Shown: positions 53,590 through 62,269, counted from the first letter of the stretch. The stretch is 64,000 nt of DNA from Streptomyces sp. NL15-2K (GCF_030551255.1 NZ_CP130630.1:124001-188000), one strand, 5' to 3'. Numbers and translations are program-made. Notes: generated by a model from the letters alone, not told the origin.

Positions 53590-53770
53590 CAGGTCCAGGT
53601 AGCAGCGCAGCCGTACGCCGGGCTGGCCGGCGTCCCGGGTCGTGTGCTCCGCTGTCGCCGTCGCCCACCGGTCGGCGAGCAGCTGTTGGAAGGCGAGCGC
53701 GGTGTCGTCGTCGGCGGCCGCGACGTCGAGGACGACCAGGTGGTTTCGTAAGTGAGATGGAAGGGCCGGG
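53590..53770 (-). pseudogene. DUF6207 family remnant
   Basis: The minus-strand frame reads HLVVLDVAAADDDTALAFQQ, LLADRWATATAEHTTRD and PGVRLRCYLDLGQPV, matching small Streptomyces DUF6207 proteins almost end to end. The frame has no start codon near its expected N-terminus (HLRNHLVVLD instead of an initiating Met) and runs on into unrelated sequence at the 3' end. It is therefore called a remnant. Confidence 0.6.
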
Positions 53771-53875
53771 ACCGCCGCTCCCCGAACCCGTGATGGTGGC
53801 CGGCCGCGGCTTCTGACGGGGAGAGGCCAGGTAAAGGAGTCGTGGACGCGCAAGTAGGGCTGGTAGGAAGGGGAG

Positions 53876-54352
53876 ATGATCACAAACGATCTTGACCCGA
53901 TGGAGCGTCTCCTCGCGGAACACGCCTGTGAACGTTTGATCTTGGAACTCGTTCGTCGGCTCGACCTCGGTGAGCCGAGCACGGTCTCCGACCTCTTCAC
54001 CCCCGACGGCGTCTGGGAATGGCCCTATGACCAGCGGCGGATCGAAGGCCGTGAGGCTCTGCGCGAGTATTTCGGCTCTCGACCGGTGGATCGTTTGTCC
54101 CGGCGAATGTGCACGAACATCCTGGTCACCGTCGACTCGCCGGACACTGCCGCAGCGACCACCTATTTCGCGACGTACCGAGTCGACGGTTATACCGACG
54201 GGGCACTGGTGGCGCCCCGGCTGCCGGCGAACATCGGCCACTACCAGGACACCTTCCGCAAGACCGACGGCTCTTGGCTCCTGGCGACACGGACCCTCGT
54301 CCTGCCATTCGGCGGGCCAACGGAACGCCTGGACAGTCCAAGCCAGTCCTGA
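53876..54352 (+). CDS. SnoaL-like (NTF2 fold) protein
   Basis: A 158-residue protein from the ATG at 53876 (GGAAGGGGAG directly upstream; the ATG at 53900 is an alternative). It has the SnoaL_4 opening ACERLILELVRRLDLGEPST and VSDLFTPDGVWEWPYDQRRI, then REALREYFGSRPVD and the closing NIGHYQDTFRKTDGSWLLAT. These small cone-shaped proteins include polyketide cyclases, hydroxylases and dehydratases, as well as many with no known reaction. Stand-alone among remnants; no pathway link is visible. Confidence 0.87.
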   Translation: MITNDLDPMERLLAEHACERLILELVRRLDLGEPSTVSDLFTPDGVWEWPYDQRRIEGREALREYFGSRPVDRLSRRMCTNILVTVDSPDTAAATTYFATYRVDGYTDGALVAPRLPANIGHYQDTFRKTDGSWLLATRTLVLPFGGPTERLDSPSQS

Positions 54353-54366
54353 TCGATAAGCAGCCC

Positions 54367-54692
54367 TCAGCCCGTGGCGGTGTCCTGTGCTCGGGCCGCC
54401 CTGGTGCTGGCGAGCCGGAAGGACTCCGTGCCGGTCTCGATGATGTTCCCGCCGAAGGTGAGGCGATCGACGACGGCCGCGCAGAGCCGCGGATCCGTGA
54501 ACGTCTTCGTCCACCCGCCGAACGACTCGTTGGAGGCGATAGCGACGCTGTTCTCCTCCTCCCGCTCCGTCAAAACCTGGAACAGCAGCTCAGCGCCCCT
54601 GCGGTCGAGCTCCATGTAGCCGAGTTCGTCGATGCAGAGGAGATCGACGCGTCCGTAGCGGGCGATGGTCTTGGTGAGGGCCTCAGCACCCA
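54367..54692 (-). pseudogene. IS21-type IstB ATPase, C-terminal half
   Basis: The minus-strand frame reads ALTKTIARYGRVDLLCIDEL with the Walker B, GYMELDRRGAELLFQVLTER, NSVAIASNESFGGWTKTFTD and VVDRLTFGGNIIETGTESFR, the end of IstB-like helper ATPases. The Walker A half is missing. The frame is joined without interruption to the start of a group II intron protein at 54693, so the chimeric 174-residue reading frame has no sensible function. Confidence 0.85.
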
Positions 54693-54891
54693 CCCCGGCC
54701 GTGCGGGCACCCTTGTTTCCCCGGACTCGATCCCACGCCACCAGCAGGAAAGCGGGATCAGCCACGAGGTTGAACAGATCGTCAAACCTGCGATGAGAAT
54801 CATCATTTGCCCAACGGTGCAGCTTGGTCTGGATCCCCAGTACCCGGCGCTCGGCCTTCATCAAGGACCACTCCAGCTCGTCGGTATTCAC
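54693..54891 (-). pseudogene. Group II intron-encoded protein (LtrA-like), N-terminal fragment
   Basis: From the ATG (or GTG) at 54891 the frame reads MNTDELEWSLMKAERRVLGI, QTKLHRWANDDSHRRFDDLF and NLVADPAFLLVAWDRVRGNK with GARTAG. This is the well-conserved start of actinobacterial group II intron reverse transcriptase/maturases. It is cut at about residue 66 by the istB fragment, so the reverse transcriptase, maturase and endonuclease domains are all lost. Confidence 0.85.
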
Positions 54892-55489
54892 CGGCGACAG
54901 CCTCCTGGCATTCCAGCCTCCATACTGCCGATTTGCCGGCCCCCTTCCCCGTGTGACCGGCTCTCCCGGCCCCTGAGTACTACGGAGCTTCCGCCCTGCC
55001 GACGGCCATCAGCCGGCGATGGGCCTGCCCCGGCAGGGCTGGAGGCCCGGTCCAAGGGCGACCGCATGCAGCCACGTTCGCCACGGAATCGATCGACGGG
55101 TGAGGCGCCCAGCTCTACCCCGGCAGCATCCATCGCACCTACACCGCAGATCTTCGGCGCGGCCTCCCCGCCGATACGTGGAGTCGGCTTCGGAGTCGAC
55201 CACCAAGGACCGGCGGTCGTGCACTGCGTCCGGCCCGTATCCGCCAGGTTGGAGCCGGTGTCGTATTTACGGGGCGTCAGGCACTGGTTCCTCGCGTACA
55301 CCTTCCCGTCTCGCTTGCCGGACCCGGACCGTCTGGCAGTGCCAGCCCGTCCCGACGTTGTCGGGGCTGCTTACCGCTCGCCTCGGCATCCCCCGAAGCG
55401 AACTGCCCCCTGCTTCAACCAGGTTGCTGCGACAACCCAGCGGTGAAGGTCTCTCACCTCACTCGACTCCATGGCGCCTCGTGGCGCAC
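54892..55489 (-). ncRNA. Group II intron 5' RNA part (truncated element)
   Basis: On the minus strand, just upstream of the LtrA-like start, sequence such as GGCGGAAGCTCCGTAGTACT and GGTCACACGGGGAAGGGGCC resembles the RNA domains preceding bacterial intron ORFs. Further upstream come GAGTGAGGTGAGAGACCTTC and a GTGCGCC sequence whose first G is base 55489, fitting the GUGYG 5' end of group II introns. The roughly 600-base length before the ORF is typical. Domains V and VI and the 3' end are missing, so it cannot splice. Confidence 0.6.
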
Positions 55490-55551
55490 CCACCAGATAC
55501 GACAAGACCGCCACCTCCTACGAAGCGGCGGTCACACTCGCATCATTCCTG
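55490..55551 (+). pseudogene. IS5-type transposase C-terminal remnant
   Basis: Plus-strand codons from 55492 encode TRYDKTATSYEAAVTLASFL, the conserved end of IS5-family transposases. The 5' side is interrupted exactly where the group II intron's 5' end is inferred, with the intron in the opposite orientation. The 3' side is fused in frame to the DUF692 C-terminal half at about 55552-55570. Only 20 codons remain. Confidence 0.6.
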
Positions 55552-56484
55552 AGAGCTTCAGTCCGCGTCAGGCGGGTCGCAGAGGAGAGCGGCTGTGGTC
55601 TGCTCCTGGATCTGCACAACGTCCTGGCCAACGAACGCAACGGCCGTGGCAGGGTGGACGATCTGCTGGCCGACCTGCCCCTCGACCGGGTGTGGGAGGT
55701 GCACCTGGCCGGCGGTTCCGAGTACCGCGGGTACTGGCTGGACGCCCATTCCGGGCTTCCCGACGACGATCTGCTCGCGCTCGCCGACCGGATCCTGCCG
55801 CGGCTGCCGGCCCTGCGCGCGGTCCTGTTCGAGGTGACGCCCTCGGCCGTACCGGATCTCGATGTGGGCGCCGTCCGTGAACTGCTGGTGGTGATGAGGG
55901 AGATGTGGCGCCCGCAGGTCCCCCTTGCACGGCTGGCGCCGCCGCATCCAGCCGACGTTCCGCACCCGACCAGAGGGAAGACGACCGCCCCGTGCGACTG
56001 GGAGCTCGCGCTCGGCAGTCTGGCCGTCGGCCGCGATCCCGGCACACCGCTGGCCCAGGAGCTGGCGACCGACCCGGCAATCGGGCTGCTCCGGGATCTG
56101 GTCGCCGAGTTCAGGGGCAGCGCGCTCACGGGCACCCTCCGGTACACGATGCGGCTGCTGTTCCTGACGCTGGGACCGGTGGGGATGGGAGAGTTGCTCA
56201 GTAGCTACACGCGTTCGTGCCCGCCGCGCCTCTTCGCCTCCGAGGAAGCGTTCGCGTTCGCAGACCACCTGCTGGAGGCCCGGCCGCCCGTACCTTGGCT
56301 GACGGACGTCGTCCAGCTCGACCTCGGCCTCCTCCGCGCGCGACTCGAAGGCTCACCCTGCACCGTCGGTCTCCGCACCGATCCCACCGCGCTCCTGACG
56401 GATCTGGGAGCCGGGCGGCTACCGGTGGCGCCGCCACAGGGCCACTTCCGGGTCCGCCTCGTCGACGACGGCGCACCCGCCTGA
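55552..56484 (+). pseudogene. DUF692 (MNIO, MbnB-like) protein, C-terminal half with extra C-terminal domain
   Basis: From about 55570 the frame reads RRVAEESGCGLLLDLHNVLA, VWEVHLAGGSEYRGYWLDAH and AVLFEVTPSAVPDLDVGAVR, the second half of the DUF692 TIM barrel with its iron ligands (His and Asp in LDLHN, His in VHLAGG, Asp/His in LDAHSG). It starts exactly where the opposite-strand N-terminal half at 56599-57111 ends. About 180 further residues follow (WELALGSLAVGRDPGTPLAQ, LRYTMRLLFLTLGPVGMGEL), a partner-like domain I do not recognise. No native start remains. Confidence 0.8.
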
Positions 56485-56598
56485 CCGGGTACGAGGCTTT
56501 GCGCAGCCGCAGGCCGAATCGGCGCGATGGGTTTGCCCGCCTCGCCGGGCGCCGTCAGACACCTCACCGGCAAGCTACTGGCCTGGATCGAGGGCGAG
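56485..56598. other. Junction between the two DUF692 halves
   Basis: Short spacer holding no gene. The heptamer GCTTCAG at 55556-55562 recurs inverted as CTGAAGC at 56605-56611, close to both breakpoints of the split DUF692 gene. Confidence 0.5.
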
Positions 56599-57111
56599 TC
56601 AATCCTGAAGCACGAACGCGCCGTCGGACAGGTCGCCGGGCCGCGGCCGGAGGTAGTTCGCGCCGATCTCCACGGCCAGGGGCACCGGAAGCGCATCGGC
56701 CATGGTGCGAATGGACCGGGCGGCCGCGTGGGCGCCCGCCTCCGTCTGGCAGGGCGGCAGCATGAACCCGGTGTGGAACCAACCCATCCGGTCCGCCACC
56801 CGGTTGAAAGCGAGATGCTCACTGGCCCACGGCGCGTGCAGCCTCCCGGCCAGCTCACCGAAGAGCGCCGTGTGCCGCGGGTCGGGAAGGCAGGAGCCGC
56901 CGACCGGATTGCCGACCCCGTGCAGCAGCCGCGCGCCGGGAAGGTCCGAAAGCCGTCCCAGCACGTCCTCGTCGACCGAGATCTCGCCGTCTCCGCGGAC
57001 CCGCCACAGACTCTGCGGTTCGATCTCGACGACATCGAGCAGGTCGGCAACCTCGTGGAGGATGTGGTCGAGACCTGGTACGTAGGTGAGCCCCACCCCT
57101 AGTCTCGTCAC
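56599..57111 (-). pseudogene. DUF692 (MNIO, MbnB-like) protein, N-terminal half
   Basis: A GTG at 57111 (AGGGAA upstream) starts TRLGVGLTYVPGLDHILHEV, then DVVEIEPQSLWRV, LLHGVGNPVGGSCLPDPRHT, WASEHLAFNRV and VPLAVEIGANYLRPRPGDLS. This is the first half of the DUF692 barrel, including its early His and Glu metal ligands. It stops at 56599 after DGAFVLQD, just before the expected LLLDLHN half, which lies inverted at 55570. It begins 13 bases after the small CxxC protein gene. MNIO enzymes oxidise cysteines of peptide substrates; this copy is broken. Confidence 0.82.
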
Positions 57112-57124
57112 GGTGTTCCCTGGG

Positions 57125-57403
57125 TCAGCGGATCAACGGGGCAGCCACCGCCGGCTGGACCTGGCCTTCCGTATCCACCACGAAGTCGCGGGCGATAGTG
57201 ATGCGAAGGTCCCTCCCCGAGTGGCACGTGGGGCACCCCAGCTGCGTCATCACGTCCTTGATCACATCCTGCATCTTGTCCAGGTCGTTGGCCACGGACA
57301 CCGGCACCGTGACGTTGACCGCCGCCAGCCACGGGTCCGGCACCGGTCCAGCCAGCGTGCGCTGGGTCCCGGCTGCGGGCGCGTTTGCGAGGCCGCTGGT
57401 CAC
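57125..57403 (-). CDS. Small CxxC protein, candidate substrate of the DUF692 enzyme
   Basis: A 92-residue product from the GTG at 57403; the start is uncertain and no good ribosome binding site is seen. PVPDPWLAAVNVTVPVSVAN and DLDKMQDVIKDVMTQLG lead to CPTCHSGRDLRITIARDF, with Cys57 and Cys60 and a nearby His, and a short tail ending AAPLIR. Single-motif Cys-containing small proteins encoded directly before a DUF692 gene are usual MNIO substrates (established for several RiPP systems). That this is one is inference. The 41-base gap from the 396-residue gene upstream and 13-base gap to DUF692 suggest an operon. Confidence 0.68.
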   Translation of the reverse strand: MTSGLANAPAAGTQRTLAGPVPDPWLAAVNVTVPVSVANDLDKMQDVIKDVMTQLGCPTCHSGRDLRITIARDFVVDTEGQVQPAVAAPLIR

Positions 57404-57443
57404 AGGCAGCGATGGACCCGCAAGGCTGCGGCGGTGACACCAG

Positions 57444-58634
57444 CTAAGAAGAAAGCCCGCCGGGGCTGGCGGTGAGGACACTGCCGCGGATGGTCGTGTC
57501 GCCGCTGTCCGCCATGTCCGCCCACGACAGGAACACGCTGCCCAGATCGCCGATGCTGCCCGGATCGCCGTTGCCGAACACGGCGGCGGCACTCAGGTGG
57601 AAGCGATTGCCGTCGGTGCCGGAGCTGATCTGGACCTTGGGGCCGATCTCGAGCTCGGTGTCCGAGCACAGCTGTGCCATCACGGTCGGCACCGTCTGGA
57701 CCGTGTCCGCGCTCTTTTCCACCCAGGCAAGTACGAAACGCCCGCCCGGCAGGGCCGTCAGCGCCGGAGAGCTCCGGTGGAAGTGCTTCGGTGAGCCCGC
57801 GGAGGCGCTGAGGATGACCTCGCCGTCCGCCGGATCGATGACGCTGGCCACGGCTGTGGTCTGGAGGACCCCGAGGTCGCTCAGCACCGTCGATTTGATG
57901 TGTGCGGCGACGAAACGCCCGTTGTCGAGGGCCGTCAGCGCGCTGCGCCCCGTGAAGCCTGTGAGGTTGGGATGCCTCTCGCCGGTCCGGGGTGTGCCGT
58001 CGATTCCGAAGACGCGGTAGACGAGCCCGCCGCCTCCCACCGGCTCGCCGTTCGTCCAGGCGATGACGTAGTCCCCGTTGCTCAGCAGCGTCACAGCCGC
58101 ATTGCGATGGAAGGCCGCGGTGGTGTTCACGGCGATCTCGGGGCCCGTCTTCTGCCCCTCGGGCGTGAAACGCTGCGCGCGAATACGCTGCTGCTCCCCG
58201 CCGCCCGTCCAGGTGACCAGGCAGCCGCCGTCGATCATACGGGTGACCGTGGGCGGGAACTCGGGGTCGATGGAGTCGGTACTGACCTGGATCGGCTGCC
58301 CGGCGGGCTGCCCGTCGAAGAACCGCCGCAGCACCACCACCGGGGTCGGCGGAGGGAGGTTGAAGGGTTGCTCGATCCACGTGGCGAAGGTGTTCATGCC
58401 GACGGAGTCCTGGAAGGGCCACCGTCGGTTCGTATTGCCGCCGGCCGGGGTCACCTCGCTGGCGAGGAACTCCGTACCGACCTTCGCTCCGGCGGCGTTG
58501 ACCCGCTGCCCCTTGATACCAGCGTCGGCATCATCCGCCCAGAGCGCTGTGAACAAGGCGTTGGTGTTCAGCGCGTCGGCGCAGGGCTGCGACTGGCCCC
58601 CCACGACGGACGTGTTCACGATGAAGTCACCCAT
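57444..58634 (-). CDS. Hypothetical beta-rich protein, 396 residues
   Basis: ATG at 58634 with TTGGAG about eight bases upstream. The product contains about six repeats of the type ALTALDNGRFVAAHI, ALTALPGGRFVLAWVEKS, TLLSNGDYVIAWTNG and DGGCLVTWTGGG, each a strand pair ending in aromatic/valine-tryptophan. That is the pattern of beta-propeller-like proteins (hemolysin-type or FG-GAP-like annotations). There is no signal peptide. First gene of the CxxC/DUF692 operon, so it may be bound to, matured by, or exported with that system (inference). Confidence 0.8.
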   Translation of the reverse strand: MGDFIVNTSVVGGQSQPCADALNTNALFTALWADDADAGIKGQRVNAAGAKVGTEFLASEVTPAGGNTNRRWPFQDSVGMNTFATWIEQPFNLPPPTPVVVLRRFFDGQPAGQPIQVSTDSIDPEFPPTVTRMIDGGCLVTWTGGGEQQRIRAQRFTPEGQKTGPEIAVNTTAAFHRNAAVTLLSNGDYVIAWTNGEPVGGGGLVYRVFGIDGTPRTGERHPNLTGFTGRSALTALDNGRFVAAHIKSTVLSDLGVLQTTAVASVIDPADGEVILSASAGSPKHFHRSSPALTALPGGRFVLAWVEKSADTVQTVPTVMAQLCSDTELEIGPKVQISSGTDGNRFHLSAAAVFGNGDPGSIGDLGSVFLSWADMADSGDTTIRGSVLTASPGGLSS

Positions 58635-59469
58635 GACCGTTCTCCAATGGTCCAAGCCCGCACGCCACTCGGCACGGCCTTCCCCAGCACAGCCCCGCCG
58701 CGGTGCGCCCGCAATCCGACCGCGGCCATCCAGGGATGACACCCTGGCCGAGCGCTGGATCCTTGACTGGATGTACAGCAACGGCGCCCACAACACCCGG
58801 GGCCGGCTGGCGCAGGGGCCCGGCCGGTGCCGCATCCTCTGGCGGCGGTCCGACGGTCCGCACCCCATGCCGGGCCATGCACACCGCGAAGACACCCAGG
58901 GCCCTCCGCTTCCAGCACGGCGTCGGCCCGGGCGACTGGGGCCGGCTCACCGCCAGGTCGCCGGCCGTAGCAGCAGTTCAGACGTCATGTCGGGGGAATC
59001 CACGCCCAGGGTTGTTCAGATGCGGATGTGGAGCGCATAACGGACACTGGTTGAGGCGTAGCTTCAACTCGGCCACGACCACCGGAGGTTCCTTATCCTG
59101 GCCGACATGCGAGGAGACTCGGCATGCCCGGACCTCTTGCGCGGATCGCGGCCGCGCTCGGCCGCGCAGCGGCAATCGCCAGTAGTCAACGCAGGCTAAG
59201 TACATTTCGCCTACCGAGCAGTCTTCACGTATTCGCCTTCGGCGGCATGGCCGACACCGGGTGTCGAGTCGGGGATTTCGTCGCACAACGCAGCCTGCCC
59301 CAGCACCATCACCACATATGCGGCTTCGGACATGCGCAGCCCGATCCTTATCGGAAACAGTTTCCGCAGCGCGAGGACTCCCTTTCCGCGGATCCTGCAT
59401 TTACTAATGCATACCGCCGATCGGAGTTGCAAGCGGTCTCGACGTCGAACGAGATGGAGTTGAATTACC
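58635..59469. other. Intergenic stretch, no confident gene
   Basis: Upstream regions of two divergent genes (58634 minus, 59470 plus). Nothing in it has a consistent frame with a ribosome binding site. From about 59200 the base composition falls noticeably toward A/T before the tyrosinase-like gene, as at a promoter or a transfer boundary. Confidence 0.4.
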
Positions 59470-61167
59470 ATGATATACGACCTGCTAGCCGGCAGTTGGA
59501 CCTATCGCAGCTTCATCAATCGACCCGACCTCCTGCCCGACCTCAATCCCAAGCACATCGTGAAGGACGACGTCGACAAGTGGTCCCGATACCTCTTTGG
59601 CCAGGGAGTGATGACGTTTCATCCAACGGTCACGGGCGCGCTCACAGGAGTGTTCGAGATGGGCACCGATGAAAGTCCGCTCGATATGCATCTGAATGGC
59701 AAGATCGAGGATCGCGACGGAGTCATCTGGATCCAGTGGAACGCCCATGGCTTGCCCGAAACGCCGAGCGACGGCTGGTTGTACGAGTACGACGGGCGCT
59801 ACACCGCCAAATGGCCGGACGGCCGCCGGCAGGTCGACGCGATCATTGGCTCGGTCGTGCGCAGCCAGCAGCACGACGACCTCGCGCCGAACCAGACGCT
59901 CGATCGCATGGCCCAGAAAGGCAGCGTCGCCTCGTTCATCATGGTGCGCACCGCATTCGTCGAGGCACGCGAGGCGATTCCGCTTCCTCCCGAGATGCTC
60001 GAAATGGTGGGCTCGCGGCACCACCGCCTGCACCACGCGATCTGGCACGGACTGCGGGACAATTGGGTCAACCCGAGCGAGGGCGCCGATATTTCGGAGA
60101 GCGACAAGGTGGAGATCACCAAGCTCGGTTGGGCCCCGCCGCACCCGAACCAATTCCCCACGCGCGGAACCGTCGACCTGCGCGAGCCGGACAACGGCGC
60201 CGGTGAGGATTTTCTCTACATGCATCGCCAGATGATCCAGGAGGTCCGCAAGCTGCTGAGCGAACACGGTCTGCCCATGATCCAGGCGTGGACGTCCATT
60301 CCCTCCCCGAAGCGGCAGTCACGGAATCGCGACGGATTTTCCGTGCCCCCGGCCTGGGATCAAGGGAACGGTGATGCCGGCTTCAAGGGGCTGGCGATCA
60401 TCAAGAGCGATGAGTACTGGCAATCACGGATGACGTTCCTTGAGCGACAATTCAAGGATCCGAAATACCTTGCGACACTGTCCCTCGACCAGCTCGGGGC
60501 GAAGATCGAATGGTTGATCCACAATCTGATGCACATCCGGTGGTGCTCGCTTCCCACGGACCCGGACCCCGAAAGTCCGCTCACGCCGCTGCCGGGCGGC
60601 CGGCCGCTTACCGAAACGTCCGACAAGTGGATCAAGACGGCGCGCGGTGGCAAGCCGTTTTACTACGACGACCTCAACGACACGTTCTCCTCACACGTAC
60701 ACCCGGTCTTCTGGCGCCTGCACGGCTGGGTCGACGACCGCATCGAAGATTGGTACGCGGCGCACGCCGCCGCGCATATGGGGCAGGTCACTCGCAAGAC
60801 CGTGGGAGGCATTTCGTGGTTCGCCAAGGGACCCTGGGTCAGCGTCGAGACACCGTGGGTGGGCCCGGCGATCGCTGGACATGGAGGTGGCCACGACTGC
60901 GATCAAGAACACGGTGACCACGACCGCGATCACGAACACGAAGACGACGCCGGCGGTCACGAACACGGAGACCACGCCGGCGGTCACGAACACGAAGACC
61001 ACGCCGGCGATCACGAACACGGAGGACAGGGGCACCCCGGATACGACGTCGCCGTCATGCAGCGGGTCTACGATCTGATCTTCAAGCCTGAGACGACAGC
61101 AGAGGCCGCGGCGTCAGGAACGATGGCAACGCGCAGTGTCCAGTTCACGGGCAAGGTCTTCGGTTAG
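59470..61167 (+). CDS. Tyrosinase-like protein with a His-rich repeat near the C-terminus
   Basis: A 565-residue protein from the ATG at 59470. HHRLHHAIWHGLRDNW (about residues 182-197), FLYMHRQMIQEVRKLL and HVHPVFWRLHGWVDDRIEDW with the LMHIRW stretch hold the His ligands expected of the two copper sites of tyrosinase/hemocyanin-fold proteins; the overall plan recalls PvdP-type tyrosinases. Residues of about 478-522 form a metal-binding repeat (GHEHGDHAG units). The tail ends TRSVQFTGKVFG. No signal peptide is seen. I infer a copper oxidase or a metal-binding protein; codon use is slightly less GC-rich than its neighbours, which hints at transfer. Confidence 0.78.
   Translation: MIYDLLAGSWTYRSFINRPDLLPDLNPKHIVKDDVDKWSRYLFGQGVMTFHPTVTGALTGVFEMGTDESPLDMHLNGKIEDRDGVIWIQWNAHGLPETPSDGWLYEYDGRYTAKWPDGRRQVDAIIGSVVRSQQHDDLAPNQTLDRMAQKGSVASFIMVRTAFVEAREAIPLPPEMLEMVGSRHHRLHHAIWHGLRDNWVNPSEGADISESDKVEITKLGWAPPHPNQFPTRGTVDLREPDNGAGEDFLYMHRQMIQEVRKLLSEHGLPMIQAWTSIPSPKRQSRNRDGFSVPPAWDQGNGDAGFKGLAIIKSDEYWQSRMTFLERQFKDPKYLATLSLDQLGAKIEWLIHNLMHIRWCSLPTDPDPESPLTPLPGGRPLTETSDKWIKTARGGKPFYYDDLNDTFSSHVHPVFWRLHGWVDDRIEDWYAAHAAAHMGQVTRKTVGGISWFAKGPWVSVETPWVGPAIAGHGGGHDCDQEHGDHDRDHEHEDDAGGHEHGDHAGGHEHEDHAGDHEHGGQGHPGYDVAVMQRVYDLIFKPETTAEAAASGTMATRSVQFTGKVFG
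60901..61035 (+). repeat. Five 27-bp tandem repeats encoding a His/Asp/Glu-rich stretch
   Basis: Units at 60901, 60928, 60955, 60982 and 61009, typified by GGTCACGAACACGGAGACCA with CGCCGGC. They translate to DQEHGDHDR, DHEHEDDAG, GHEHGDHAG, GHEHEDHAG and DHEHGGQGH. The frame-preserving unit suggests expansion by slippage. The pattern fits copper, nickel or zinc storage. Confidence 0.93.
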
Positions 61168-61456
61168 CGATATCGTCGAACCACCGGTCGCACACCAGTG
61201 AAAATCGCCTACGCCTTCACTCAGGGCGCGCGCGGCGCCCTCCAGCTTGTCCAGATGGCCCGTGGTCGTGTTCTGAGGCGCGAGGATGAGAAGCAGCCGC
61301 TGGACTATCGATTCCAAGGGATCGACTGCGCGCATGAGGCGAGGGAGCCCAAGTGCGGTTGTGACGCCAGACTTGGACTCCCTCACTTCTGGAAACGCGC
61401 TTAGACCGCGACGACCGCGAGGGCGAACGACTGGCTGCTGCTCGCCCCGAACTGCC

Positions 61457-62269
61457 ATGGTGGACGGCGTGATCGCACCACAGACCATCGTCATGCGCGG
61501 CCGCAGCTTCTCCTACATGGACTTCGGCGGGCCAGGGCACCCGGTCGTCGCGCTGCACGGCACCTTCGGCCGCGCACTGCAGTTCGGCCAACTCGCCCAG
61601 CGGCTGGCGCCGGACTACCGGATCATCGCGCTCGACCAACGCGGGCACGGCCTCTCCGAGCAGGGCGGCACATTCAGCCGTTCCGACTTCGTCGCCGACG
61701 CCGCAGAGTTCATACGGCGACTCGAACTGGCGCCGGCGCTTGTCATCGGCCACTCCCTCGGCGGAGTCAACGCCTTCCAGTTGGCCGCGTGGCACCCCGA
61801 CCTCGTACGTGCCATGGTCCTTGAGGACACGCCGGTGGTCACCGACGCCTCCGAACTGACCCAGCCGGTCGTGGACACCACCGGCTGGCCACCCCCGGCC
61901 GCCACTCGACAGAAACTTGCCCAGAGCTTCGCCGCGATGGAAATGCCTGCCTTCGGCTACTTCATGGACAGCGCCGTCGAGCGGGACGGCACATGGACCA
62001 TGTGCTTCAACTACGCCGACATGATGGCCACCCAGTACGGCAACGTGGGCCGTTGGTGGGACGACTGGCTTGGCTCCGCCCAGCCTGCCGCGCTGTTGCA
62101 CGGCGCACTCAGCCCGCTGCTCTCGGCCCAGCTCGCCGCGGGCATGACTGCCGAGAGACCCGGTACGGAGCTGGTGGAGTTCCCCGGCTGCGGCCACTGG
62201 ATCCACCGCGACGACCCTTCCGGCCACGCTCTCGCCGTCCGCACCTTCCTGGACCGCGTACAAGCCTGA
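61457..62269 (+). CDS. Alpha/beta hydrolase
   Basis: A 270-residue protein from the ATG at 61457 (MVDGVIAPQTIVMRG). It shows VVALHGTFGRALQFGQLAQR (oxyanion HG), IIALDQRGHGLSEQGG, the nucleophile elbow LVIGHSLGGVNAFQLA, a strand with ALSPLLSAQLAAGM, and FPGCGHWIHRDDPSGHALAV with the catalytic His. A lid-like insertion (TTGWPPPAATRQKLAQSFAA) follows. Typical esterase/peroxidase-type hydrolase of unknown substrate. The 289 bases before it hold no gene that I recognise. Confidence 0.9.
   Translation: MVDGVIAPQTIVMRGRSFSYMDFGGPGHPVVALHGTFGRALQFGQLAQRLAPDYRIIALDQRGHGLSEQGGTFSRSDFVADAAEFIRRLELAPALVIGHSLGGVNAFQLAAWHPDLVRAMVLEDTPVVTDASELTQPVVDTTGWPPPAATRQKLAQSFAAMEMPAFGYFMDSAVERDGTWTMCFNYADMMATQYGNVGRWWDDWLGSAQPAALLHGALSPLLSAQLAAGMTAERPGTELVEFPGCGHWIHRDDPSGHALAVRTFLDRVQA

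Noticed and set aside
60901..61035. CRISPR-like array
   Set aside because: The 27-bp repeats are directly adjacent without spacers and lie in frame inside a gene, so they are a protein repeat.
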